Positions 52,791 through 60,894 of a stretch of 64,000 nucleotides of DNA are shown here, one piece after another. The stretch is from Nitrospirales bacterium (GTDB lineage: Bacteria > Nitrospirota > Nitrospiria > Nitrospirales > UBA8639): contig JAJDBM010000017.1 in NCBI GenBank assembly GCA_029261355.1, forward strand, positions 81,736-145,735, read 5' to 3'. Positions within the stretch are counted from its first letter, which is position 1. Every line of letters starts with the position of its first letter. The position numbers and the translations under genes were made by a program. Under the pieces are notes generated by a model. The model was not told the origin of the DNA and made no database searches. It saw only the letters and a list, made by a program, of their open reading frames with translations.

Positions 52791-54251
52791 ATGAACATTT
52801 TTTGTATGCTATGTCTTCGTTTGCGTTCTGATTATTGGTATTCACTTGTGCAAGAGATCTCTGTACCTGTAAGTCACTATAGACTGCAGCGCGGTCAATC
52901 AATCTTACTGCTGGCCTCTATTCTCATCTTTTTATTGGTTATCCCTTTAGGTGGAAAGAGCCTATGGGCGGAACCCTCGGAAGCGAATCCAGATGCCTCC
53001 CTCGTGCAACAGGCCTATGCGAATTCAAAGTATCAGGAGGTACTTGATCAAGTTGCGAAACTCAATACGGTAGAACAAGAATCAAATTTGGTACAACGTC
53101 TCAAAATTCTCAGTTTAGCCCATCTCGGAAAAACACAGGATAGTATCGAAGCATATGAGGCGATTGTACAGTCGTCTGGTCGCGAGAACGAAGCATTGCT
53201 TCGCGAGTTAGTGATTGCCGTTATTTTGCCCCTTCGTGCAGATATGCGTGAGCAAATTCGCGGTGCAGCCTATACGGCGTTAAAGGAAATCCATTCGGAA
53301 GATATGGTGCCATTGTTAGAGGAAGGGTTAGGAGATGGTTCAGGGATGATTCGAGCTCTGGCGGCTGAAGGGTTAGCTGGATTGAAGTCTGGCCCGAAGT
53401 CTCAACGATTTCGCCAAGGGCTCCAAGATAAAGCTGGGTTAGTGCGTGCGATTGTCCTAAAGGGATTGGGGCGTTCTGGAGATCCCACAGATGGAGACCT
53501 CGTACGTCCTTTTTTAAAAGATAAACAGGTGATCGTACAAGTTGAAGCCGCTGGGGCTATGGTGAAGCTTGGATATCCAGAGTTTTGGGATCGTATTGAG
53601 AAGAGTGCGCAACAGCATGAAGGCTATGAACGAGGTGCAGCCTATCGCGTGTTTGGAGAACTTGGTGATGTGCGTGCAATTGATATTCTTGAGCAAGGCT
53701 TACGGGATCGGCAGCCTTCTATTCGAGGGGCAGCAGTGGCGTCATTAGGAAAACTTCAGCGAGGAGAAGCGGTGCCATTGTTAATGCAGGCTTTGATGGA
53801 GAAAAGTCCTGCGGTAAGAAGTATTGCGGCGGTGGGACTTGGGAAATTGAAGGCTGAGCAGGCCATTCCAGCGTTGACGAAAGGATTGCATGATTCCAAT
53901 CCTGGAGTACGGACAGCATCCGTTGCGGCATTGCTTCATCTCAGTAGTCCCTTTCGTCTTGTTGCGCAAACGGTGAGTGAACTTATTCCAAATAAAAATC
54001 CTGGCATTCGATCTGGCATTGCCAAGGCCTTAGAGAATGGTTATGGAACTGATGTGGTCGGGACCTTGTATCTCTTACTTTCTGATCCTGTGCCGAAGCC
54101 AAGAATTTCAGCCGCTCGGTCATTGGGACGTATCGGACATCGACAAATGCTTCCTCGACTCAAGCAGGCATTACGCGATCAAGACCCAGCTGTTCAGGCA
54201 ACTGTCGCGGCCGCTATTGTTCGAGTGCTGTCTCGTCCTAATAAGATGTGA
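52791..54251 (+). CDS. Exported or anchored HEAT-repeat protein
   Basis: 486 residues. A hydrophobic segment at about 37-55 (SILLLASILIFLLVIPLGG) precedes a helical TPR-like part (about 65-150) and then some ten HEAT/PBS-lyase-type repeats (AIDILEQGLRDRQPSIRGAA, AIPALTKGLHDSNPGVRTAS, MLPRLKQALRDQDPAVQATV). It is a scaffold outside the cytoplasm; the partner is likely a neighbour. AAGGA lies seven bases before the ATG. Confidence 0.82.
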   Translation: MNIFCMLCLRLRSDYWYSLVQEISVPVSHYRLQRGQSILLLASILIFLLVIPLGGKSLWAEPSEANPDASLVQQAYANSKYQEVLDQVAKLNTVEQESNLVQRLKILSLAHLGKTQDSIEAYEAIVQSSGRENEALLRELVIAVILPLRADMREQIRGAAYTALKEIHSEDMVPLLEEGLGDGSGMIRALAAEGLAGLKSGPKSQRFRQGLQDKAGLVRAIVLKGLGRSGDPTDGDLVRPFLKDKQVIVQVEAAGAMVKLGYPEFWDRIEKSAQQHEGYERGAAYRVFGELGDVRAIDILEQGLRDRQPSIRGAAVASLGKLQRGEAVPLLMQALMEKSPAVRSIAAVGLGKLKAEQAIPALTKGLHDSNPGVRTASVAALLHLSSPFRLVAQTVSELIPNKNPGIRSGIAKALENGYGTDVVGTLYLLLSDPVPKPRISAARSLGRIGHRQMLPRLKQALRDQDPAVQATVAAAIVRVLSRPNKM

Positions 54252-54332
54252 CACCTTTCATCTTTTCCGCCATGAGAGTTTCTCCTCGTAATCAGTTGTC
54301 CCTATTGATCCGTACCAGGTACCGTTTAAGCA

Positions 54333-56237
54333 ATGCCTAATCGATTACGTGCACAGTGGATCATGCTTGGCTTTCTTTTCTTGAACTGTGTTTCATGTCA
54401 ATCTGTACCGCCTTTTACTCATTCGATTCCTGTGGCTGCCGTTTCTCAAGAGACAGCAGAGATACATTGGGTAGATTGGAGTAACGAGACGTTTCAAGCT
54501 GCTCGAGAAGAAGATAATCTCATACTCCTCGACTTGACTGCTGTGTGGTGTCATGCCTGCCATGTGATGGATGAGATAACTTATGAAGATCCAACAGTTG
54601 TTGCCATATTGAATGCGACATTTATCTCAATTCGTGTGGATACTGATCAGCGTCCAGATATTGAAGCGCGGTATCGGCATGGAGGGTGGCCGACAACAAG
54701 CATTTTGTTACCAAGTGGAGAAATCGTATTTCAAGCCAACTTTCTTAATCCAGAAGATTTACAAGAAGCACTCCTAGCATCAGAAGCGCTTTATCGTGAG
54801 AACAAAAATGAATTGATCACTCAGGCCACTGCGATTTGGGCGAAAGTAGATGAAGCCAGAAAGAGTCGAACTCGTCCTACCGGGACGATTGATGAAGCAA
54901 TGATTGAGCAAATAAACTCGTCAATTGAATATAGCTTTGATGCTGTGAATGGAGGGTTTCGAGACAAGCCAAAGTTTTTTGAGCCAGAAGCCATATCGTT
55001 TCTTCTTGAGCGTTATCATCACACTGGCAAGATGTCCTTAAAGCATATGGCGCTATTGACCTTACAGCAACAACGAAATCTTATTGACCCGATTTGGGGT
55101 GGGTTTTATCGATATGCTGTGAAGTCCGACTGGACGCAGCCACATTTTGAGAAGATGCTTTCTCTTCAGGCGGTGAATATCTCGAATTATCTTGAAGCCT
55201 ATCAAGTTACCGGAGATGAAGCCTATCGAGTGGTAGTTGAAGAGACAATGGCGTATGTCAGGCGGTTTTTAGTTGAGCAACATGGGAGAGGGTTTTTTGC
55301 TAGCCAAGATGCTGATGTTAAAAGTGTCAAAGGCTCCCCTCTCTCTTCGATGTCCGGGGAAGAATACTTTCAACTTGGAAAGACCGAGCGACTGAAGGTT
55401 GGTCTACCTTATGTGGATCGAACAATTTACACCGGTTTGAATGGATTGATGTTACAAAGTTATCTCAAAGCTCATCGAGTGCTTGGGGAGTCACCAGCAT
55501 TAGATTTAGCGTTGAAGGTACTCAGTCATTTATATCGCCAGCGCTACGTGTCAGGAAAAGGCATGGCACACCGTGAAGTCGATGGTGAGCTACTGGAGTT
55601 TGGTCTTCTCAGTGATCAAGTCTTCTTTGCCGGAGCATTGGTGGAGGCTGCACTCACGACTGGTGATATGAGTTACATTGCGAAAGCTGAACGCCTAACA
55701 CAGGACTTTGTGAAATTGTTGGAGGATCAGCAGGGTGGTGGCTTGTATGATCGACCTGCTGATGCTTCCGCTGAAGGTCTCTTAAAGTTTCCGCACAAAT
55801 CATTAGCAGCGAATTTACAAGCAGCCATATTGTTGTCAAGTCTTTACTACGTCACTGAAAATCAGGTGTATCGAGATGTCGCGGAGCGAACCTTGGAGTA
55901 TGTCTTTGGTGTGCCAGAGGTGCCTCCTCTAGGATTGTCAGGAATAGCTATTGTTCGATTCCTTAAATACCCTGTCCATATTGTGGTCGTTGGCTCGAAG
56001 TGGGATGAAAAGACCATGTCACTATTTCAGGAAGGGGGCAAGCTGTATGCGCCAGGAAAGATTGTTCGATTGCTCGATCCAGCAATAGATTCCCTGAAAA
56101 TTGGAGACATCACCTTTCCAAAGCTTAATGAACCAAAAGCCTACATTTGCACCGACACCATGTGTTCTGAGCCATTTCATGAGCCGTCAGGTTTTTCTGC
56201 TCGCTATCAAGAATTAATTCATGGCGTAAAAAACTAG
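54333..56237 (+). CDS. DUF255 thioredoxin-fold protein (YyaL/spermatogenesis-associated type)
   Basis: 634 residues, exported, possibly a lipoprotein (FLNCVSCQS). The N-terminal thioredoxin domain has WCHACHVMDEITYEDP with a CxxC pair; the following region is an alpha/alpha barrel (GGFRDKPKFFEPEAISFLLE, WGGFYRYAVKSDW). The family is poorly characterised; cytoplasmic relatives are common, and the signal sequence here suggests periplasmic disulfide or metal handling. CHACH is the family motif, not haem. Confidence 0.82.
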   Translation: MPNRLRAQWIMLGFLFLNCVSCQSVPPFTHSIPVAAVSQETAEIHWVDWSNETFQAAREEDNLILLDLTAVWCHACHVMDEITYEDPTVVAILNATFISIRVDTDQRPDIEARYRHGGWPTTSILLPSGEIVFQANFLNPEDLQEALLASEALYRENKNELITQATAIWAKVDEARKSRTRPTGTIDEAMIEQINSSIEYSFDAVNGGFRDKPKFFEPEAISFLLERYHHTGKMSLKHMALLTLQQQRNLIDPIWGGFYRYAVKSDWTQPHFEKMLSLQAVNISNYLEAYQVTGDEAYRVVVEETMAYVRRFLVEQHGRGFFASQDADVKSVKGSPLSSMSGEEYFQLGKTERLKVGLPYVDRTIYTGLNGLMLQSYLKAHRVLGESPALDLALKVLSHLYRQRYVSGKGMAHREVDGELLEFGLLSDQVFFAGALVEAALTTGDMSYIAKAERLTQDFVKLLEDQQGGGLYDRPADASAEGLLKFPHKSLAANLQAAILLSSLYYVTENQVYRDVAERTLEYVFGVPEVPPLGLSGIAIVRFLKYPVHIVVVGSKWDEKTMSLFQEGGKLYAPGKIVRLLDPAIDSLKIGDITFPKLNEPKAYICTDTMCSEPFHEPSGFSARYQELIHGVKN

Positions 56238-56535
56238 GCTTTAATACGTATTATCCCAACGGTATTCCATGTGTCAGTTTCTACGAATCATAGGCATGCA
56301 AAATAAACAAAATCAAATAGTTATGCGACTTTAATTTGATCGTTTTACGGTCAATTACCTTGACACCTTTTTTTCCTTCTTGCTATATATGGATAGAACG
56401 TATTAACGAGGTTTCTACAGCTTTCTACTCACATCTTGCTCTAAATATGGACGTGCGTAGGGGGTCTATTAAAACCGCAAGTATTCATTCTCCCCTCGTT
56501 AGCAAACTAATTATTCTCAACCAGGAGGAAGTATC

Positions 56536-57348
56536 ATGAGGAATCGTCAATCTTTGACTGTATGTCTCCTTGCCGGAGCCGCACTGTTGGTCGCTCCAAT
56601 GATTGCGCAAGCAGGTGGAACGATTAAAGGTAAAGTGACCTTTAACGGTAAGGTCCCTGCTCCCAAGGAATTTGCATTTGGAAAATTCCCGAACGTGGAA
56701 TTTTGTAAAAAGAATCCAAGTAAAAGTGCTGATGGAGAAACCCGTTTATTAAAAGAGGTTGAAATCGATGGTAGCAAGGGGTTGAAAAATGCCGTGGTGG
56801 CGGTTCGTGACATTAAAGATAAAGCTTGGATGGGAACCTTTAAAAAGGCTCCTTCACAAGAAGTTGTCGCAAAATTATGTGAGTTTCTTCCCTTTACTGG
56901 AGTGGTTGTGAGCAAGGGGCAATTCAAAGTGACTAATGATGATGCGGATGCTGATGATCCAAAATCAAAAGAGGGTGTGTTGCATAATCCTCATAGCTTT
57001 GACGTATTAGGTGCGAAATCATCAACGCTGTTTAATATTGGTTTAGCCAAAAAGGGCTCTTCTCTTCAGAAAACCATGAAGCTTCGTATGGCCAAAAAAG
57101 GCGGAGTGGTACGGTTGCAATGTGATCAACATGAGTTTATGCAATCATGGTACCTTCCGGTGACCAATCCGTTTTTTGCCACCAGTGGGGCCGATGGAAC
57201 ATTTGAAATTAAGGACGTTCCTGCTGGAAAGCACAAACTCTTGGTCTGGCATCCGCTTGCTGCAAAGAATGCCGTGAAGAAGGCCATTGAAATTGAAGTT
57301 GATGTGAAAGATGGTGGAACAGTCGAAGCCAACTTTGATATCAAATAA
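56536..57348 (+). CDS. Exported amicyanin-like cupredoxin with carboxypeptidase-regulatory-like domain (copy 3)
   Basis: 270 residues; signal peptide (LLAGAALLVAPMIAQA). A more diverged relative of copies 1 and 2. The candidate ligands are His in VLHNPHSFDV and the loop LQCDQHEFMQSW (C-x2-H-x2-M), followed by GTFEIKDVPAGKHKLLVWH. It is rich in Lys. A strong ribosome site (CCAGGAGG) and a terminator right after it suggest a separate, well-expressed unit. Confidence 0.78.
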   Translation: MRNRQSLTVCLLAGAALLVAPMIAQAGGTIKGKVTFNGKVPAPKEFAFGKFPNVEFCKKNPSKSADGETRLLKEVEIDGSKGLKNAVVAVRDIKDKAWMGTFKKAPSQEVVAKLCEFLPFTGVVVSKGQFKVTNDDADADDPKSKEGVLHNPHSFDVLGAKSSTLFNIGLAKKGSSLQKTMKLRMAKKGGVVRLQCDQHEFMQSWYLPVTNPFFATSGADGTFEIKDVPAGKHKLLVWHPLAAKNAVKKAIEIEVDVKDGGTVEANFDIK

Positions 57349-57375
57349 GTAGACAGTTCGTGTAAGAGTCTGAGT

Positions 57376-57415
57376 AAGGGCAACTCGTGAAGTAGGCGAG
57401 TTGCCCTTATTTTTT
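57376..57415 (+). terminator. Rho-independent terminator after cupredoxin copy 3
   Basis: 12-bp stem AAGGGCAACTCG / CGAGTTGCCCTT (57376-57387 and 57397-57408), loop of nine bases, tail ATTTTTT. Confidence 0.92.
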
Positions 57416-57511
57416 CTGTCGTCAAACCTCTTGAAACTCATCTCTTGCGTTTGTCTGTCAGGGGCCGTTAAGATCGTTTCATGATGAAAAAACAGGAGAA
57501 TCTATTGTTAG

Positions 57512-58504
57512 TTGAGGCCCTGTGTGCCACGTGAACTTTCCCTTGCCGAAATCTTCCAGTTAGGATATTACTGGGAGACAAAAATTCTTCTCACAGCGGT
57601 GAAGTTAGACCTCTTTTCTGCGTTAACTGGGAGTCCTCGTTCTTCCGCACAGCTTGCCCAGCAATTAAGTCTTACCGTTCGCCCCCTGACGCTCTTGCTG
57701 AATGCGCTCGTGGCTATGCGAGTGCTAAAAAAAGAGTCAGATACCTTTGCGAATACAGAGGTGGCTCAACGCTATCTCGACAAGTCTCAGAAAGAATATG
57801 TTGGACACTTATTACTCTTACATGATGCGGAGTGGGAGAATTGGGGGCAGTTAGAGGACACGATTCGAACGGGTCAGTCCCCTGTTTCTCAGCATGTCTT
57901 TGAGACCAATCCAGAGTTGGGGACCAACGTGCTTTCGGTCCTCCATAGAATTGGAAAAGAAAGTGGCCCAAATTTGGCAAAACGCATGGATCTCAATAAA
58001 GCGAAAACGCTTCTTGATGTGGGTGGTGGAGCCGGGACAAATGCTATTGCCTGTTGTCAGGAGTATCCTGATTTAATGGCTACGGTTTTTGACCTGCCCC
58101 AAACCTTAGTCATGACAAAGAAGGTGATAGAGCAGGTAGGATTAGAGGGTCGTATTCAGACGCAGGCAGGAAATTTTCATCATGATGCGTTTGATAAGAC
58201 ATATGATGCTGCGTTGATGTCTGATATTCTTCACTATCAGAGCGGTGAGACGAATGCAAAGCTTGTCGCAAAAATTTACGAATCACTATCTGATGGCGGG
58301 CAGCTTGTCATCAAAGACAGGTTCCTGGATCCATCTGGGACAAGTCCCGCATGGACGACGGCCTTTGCCGTTCATATCATGATTAACACTGAACAAGGAC
58401 AGTGCTTTACTAGTCAGACCGCGATGACATGGATGAGTGATGCTGGGTTTCACGATGTCCGTGAACTTGAGCCCTGTGCCGTGATTCAAGGCACAAAAAA
58501 GTAA
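57512..58504 (+). CDS. SAM-dependent O-methyltransferase (AdoMet_MTF / CrtF-like)
   Basis: 330 residues. An N-terminal winged-helix dimerisation domain (AVKLDLFSALTGSPRSSAQL) precedes a Rossmann methyltransferase (LLDVGGGAGTNAIACC). It belongs with hydroxyneurosporene-, hydroxyindole- and quinone-type O-methyltransferases; the substrate is unknown. The start is a TTG with AGGAG 13 bases upstream, so the exact N-terminus is uncertain. Confidence 0.78.
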   Translation: MRPCVPRELSLAEIFQLGYYWETKILLTAVKLDLFSALTGSPRSSAQLAQQLSLTVRPLTLLLNALVAMRVLKKESDTFANTEVAQRYLDKSQKEYVGHLLLLHDAEWENWGQLEDTIRTGQSPVSQHVFETNPELGTNVLSVLHRIGKESGPNLAKRMDLNKAKTLLDVGGGAGTNAIACCQEYPDLMATVFDLPQTLVMTKKVIEQVGLEGRIQTQAGNFHHDAFDKTYDAALMSDILHYQSGETNAKLVAKIYESLSDGGQLVIKDRFLDPSGTSPAWTTAFAVHIMINTEQGQCFTSQTAMTWMSDAGFHDVRELEPCAVIQGTKK

Positions 58505-58520
58505 AGAAGGAGTGTAACGC

Positions 58521-59246
58521 ATGGATTCCGTGGCAGAATGGCTGAGGCAACCAGGTTTCGCTGGTACATTTGCGACCATGGGGGCAGATGTTAGTCAATT
58601 GATGGCAGCTGTTTTCACCACTCTTTTTATTGTTGGGTGGTTTCAAGCAAAGAGAGGCGAAGGCACCAAGCATCATTGGCTGATGCTTGGCGGAATGATT
58701 GCTATGTTGTCCTTCTTTACGAGCTACTATTTATTTCGAAACCTTGGGGTCTTGGCATTTGAGGGGAAGGAAGGCTTCGGAGGCTCTCAGTGGCTTTATG
58801 ATAATGTGTTTCTTCCCATCCTCACGATTCACATCATTTTAGTGATCATTGGCTTGATTATGGCGGTGTATATGATTGTCTTAGGGTATCGCACCCAATT
58901 TATTTCCGGAGCTCGGCGCCTCTTGCGTGAACAAGTGCTTCAAACGAGCTGGGGGAAAATGCTGGGAATTCTTGGAGTGTTGGCAGGTCTGGTCATCACC
59001 TATTTACTCTCGTTGGTTGCGCTTGATCGCTTTGGAATGGGAAAGCTTGCGGTATGGGTCAGTCTGCTTGTGATCATTGCATTGGTCATGGTTCTTGAAA
59101 AATCGATTCAACGGATGTGGCCGAATGGGGCGAGGCGACATCGTGTGCTTGGTCGATTTACCATGGTGATCTATTGTGTGTTGTTCGTGACCGGAAGTGC
59201 CACGTACACGATGTTATATATTCTTTACCCAGGAAAGATTGGGTGA
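58521..59246 (+). CDS. DUF420-like membrane protein
   Basis: 241 residues and about six helices. KHHWLMLGGMIAMLSFFTSYYLFR, LTIHIILVIIG and HRVLGRFTMVIYCVLFVTGSATY follow the DUF420 pattern with histidines at helix ends. The family is linked by genome context to haem-copper or other terminal oxidases. The ribosome site AAGGAGTG is good. It heads the six-gene block that ends at 63891. Confidence 0.75.
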   Translation: MDSVAEWLRQPGFAGTFATMGADVSQLMAAVFTTLFIVGWFQAKRGEGTKHHWLMLGGMIAMLSFFTSYYLFRNLGVLAFEGKEGFGGSQWLYDNVFLPILTIHIILVIIGLIMAVYMIVLGYRTQFISGARRLLREQVLQTSWGKMLGILGVLAGLVITYLLSLVALDRFGMGKLAVWVSLLVIIALVMVLEKSIQRMWPNGARRHRVLGRFTMVIYCVLFVTGSATYTMLYILYPGKIG

Positions 59247-59264
59247 TAGCAATTTGGTCGAGTC

Positions 59265-59756
59265 ATGAATTGTGGTTGTGGACAGAGACTGAGACTGTGC
59301 GGTGTTGACGAGGTGGATGCCATGTCCTACCTTGCCAGGTTTTCCTGTGACCCATGTGATGGGTCTGTTGGTGTAGAAGGTGAACGCAAAGAGGTTGCGG
59401 CCTTGTTGAGTCAAGTCTGTTGGACTGATGAAGCCCTTCACGTCATCGACCGCTTGCCTCCCCATGTTGTCCCGCTCTATCGCGATGACGTTGAGCAATA
59501 TGCCCACAAGGTCGGCAACAAGCTTGTCACGCTTGACTTTCTTGGTGAAGCCAAAAATCAAGGCACCGTGTCTTGGAGTCCCGAAACTCTGCGTCGATTA
59601 GATCGAGTTCCTCCAGGAATTCGAGCAATGGCTCGTGTTGAATTGGAGCGAACGGCTTTGGATCGTGGGATGACAGAGGTGACGGTTTCTTTAATGGAAG
59701 AAATCAAGGCACGGTATTTTGGGTTGGGTACTTCACCGACTGTAGCTTCGGCATGA
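59265..59756 (+). CDS. Tandem PCP_red-domain protein
   Basis: 163 residues. A short Cys-rich start (MNCGCGQRLRLCG, FSCDPCDG) is followed by two copies of the C-terminal domain of light-independent protochlorophyllide reductase (WTDEALHVIDRLPPHVVPLY and WSPETLRRLDRVPPGIRAMA, each ending in a helix with LGEA/MEEI). Outside photosynthesis this domain is found in many redox proteins. The cysteines could hold an Fe-S cluster. An alternative ATG lies at 59322. Confidence 0.78.
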   Translation: MNCGCGQRLRLCGVDEVDAMSYLARFSCDPCDGSVGVEGERKEVAALLSQVCWTDEALHVIDRLPPHVVPLYRDDVEQYAHKVGNKLVTLDFLGEAKNQGTVSWSPETLRRLDRVPPGIRAMARVELERTALDRGMTEVTVSLMEEIKARYFGLGTSPTVASA

Positions 59757-59811
59757 GTGTCTTTCTCTGTAGACGATAATTTTGCTTTTCATACGCGATA
59801 GATAGAACGCA

Positions 59812-60894
59812 ATGCTTCACCGATTGGCCTTACGAGTCGTTCCGCAACTCAATGCGCTTGTCACCGAACCTGCCGTCAGAAAACGTAAGCGGCTCGTCAT
59901 GTTGGCACCAGGGATGGTGGCGTTTGGTCTCTACCATCTTCTCAAGTCCTCTCTCCCTTTGGATGATCCGTTTATTCTGCTTGGATTTAGTGGGTTTTTG
60001 GCTTCACTTTCCGCTATGTGGTCCTATCGAATGGGGCGGAATGTTCCTGTCTTAACTATTATTCAGGAAGATGGCCTGCGACGTATTGCCTGGGTTGTCG
60101 GTTGGATTGGATTTGCTTATGGCATGCAACTCTCGCTTCTTGTCTTAGCCTTGTTAAGAATATTTGTGGCCTATGACTTTCTTCTTCATCCAGAAGGTCC
60201 GGCGATGATGGCTATTATTATTGCCAGTTCTTCTGTCACGCGAGATGCGTTTGAGTTGGGCTATATTCGATTGAAAGAACAACAAGGACAAAAGATTGTG
60301 ACCTTTCCTGATGGTCGTCCCTTCCGGCGTTGGATTCAGTTAGAGTCGGCCACGATGGGGAGATGGACCGTAAGCGCATCGATTATAGGCATGAGTAGTG
60401 CCTTCTTCTTATTGTCCTTTGGAGGCATTGGAAGTCATGACCTCACACAATCGATTGTGATTTCCCTTCTTGCGGCTTGTTTAGGGTTGGTGGCTTTTTA
60501 CGCTGGAGAGTCTAGATCAGGAGATTGGCGCAAGGGAGTTGCTCAAAACGGATGGTTAGCCTTAGGTCGGTTTTGGTTGTGGCCCTGCCTGACCTTTGCC
60601 CTGACGTATTATTTAGTGCAAGCCGGTTTCTTTATTTTTTTAGTGCAAATGGAGCAGCTGCAAGGTGTTGCTCAGATTTTTACGGCTGGGGCGACAGCAG
60701 CCCTTATGGCAGGATATAGTTTTTACCTAGGCCGATGTAAGCTTCTCGAAGCAGAAACTCAACAGGGTATTCCTGAAAATATTCAAAGTTGTCCATTTGT
60801 GATGGGTATTTTAAATAAAGCGGGATATTTCCCAAAGGGGAATACGGCCATTCCTGAAGTTGAGACATCGATACAAACGGAAAAGGTGGGGTGA
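59812..60894 (+). CDS. Unrecognised multi-pass membrane protein
   Basis: 360 residues, about eight helices (LVMLAPGMVAFGLYHLL, IGFAYGMQLSLLVLALL, SASIIGMSSAFFLLSFGG, FTAGATAALMAGYSFYLG). No motif for haem, metal or quinone stands out and I do not recognise a family. It lies between the PCP_red protein and the bd-like oxidase, its stop overlapping the oxidase start by four bases, so it is probably a subunit or assembly factor. Confidence 0.7.
   Translation: MLHRLALRVVPQLNALVTEPAVRKRKRLVMLAPGMVAFGLYHLLKSSLPLDDPFILLGFSGFLASLSAMWSYRMGRNVPVLTIIQEDGLRRIAWVVGWIGFAYGMQLSLLVLALLRIFVAYDFLLHPEGPAMMAIIIASSSVTRDAFELGYIRLKEQQGQKIVTFPDGRPFRRWIQLESATMGRWTVSASIIGMSSAFFLLSFGGIGSHDLTQSIVISLLAACLGLVAFYAGESRSGDWRKGVAQNGWLALGRFWLWPCLTFALTYYLVQAGFFIFLVQMEQLQGVAQIFTAGATAALMAGYSFYLGRCKLLEAETQQGIPENIQSCPFVMGILNKAGYFPKGNTAIPEVETSIQTEKVG

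Noticed and set aside
54540-54570. CHACH in the DUF255 protein as a c-type haem site
   Set aside because: WCHxCH is the conserved thioredoxin-like motif of the DUF255 family, and no other haem features are present.
56336-56539. A 67-residue frame before cupredoxin copy 3
   Set aside because: It runs into the ribosome site and start of the real gene and has no protein-like features.
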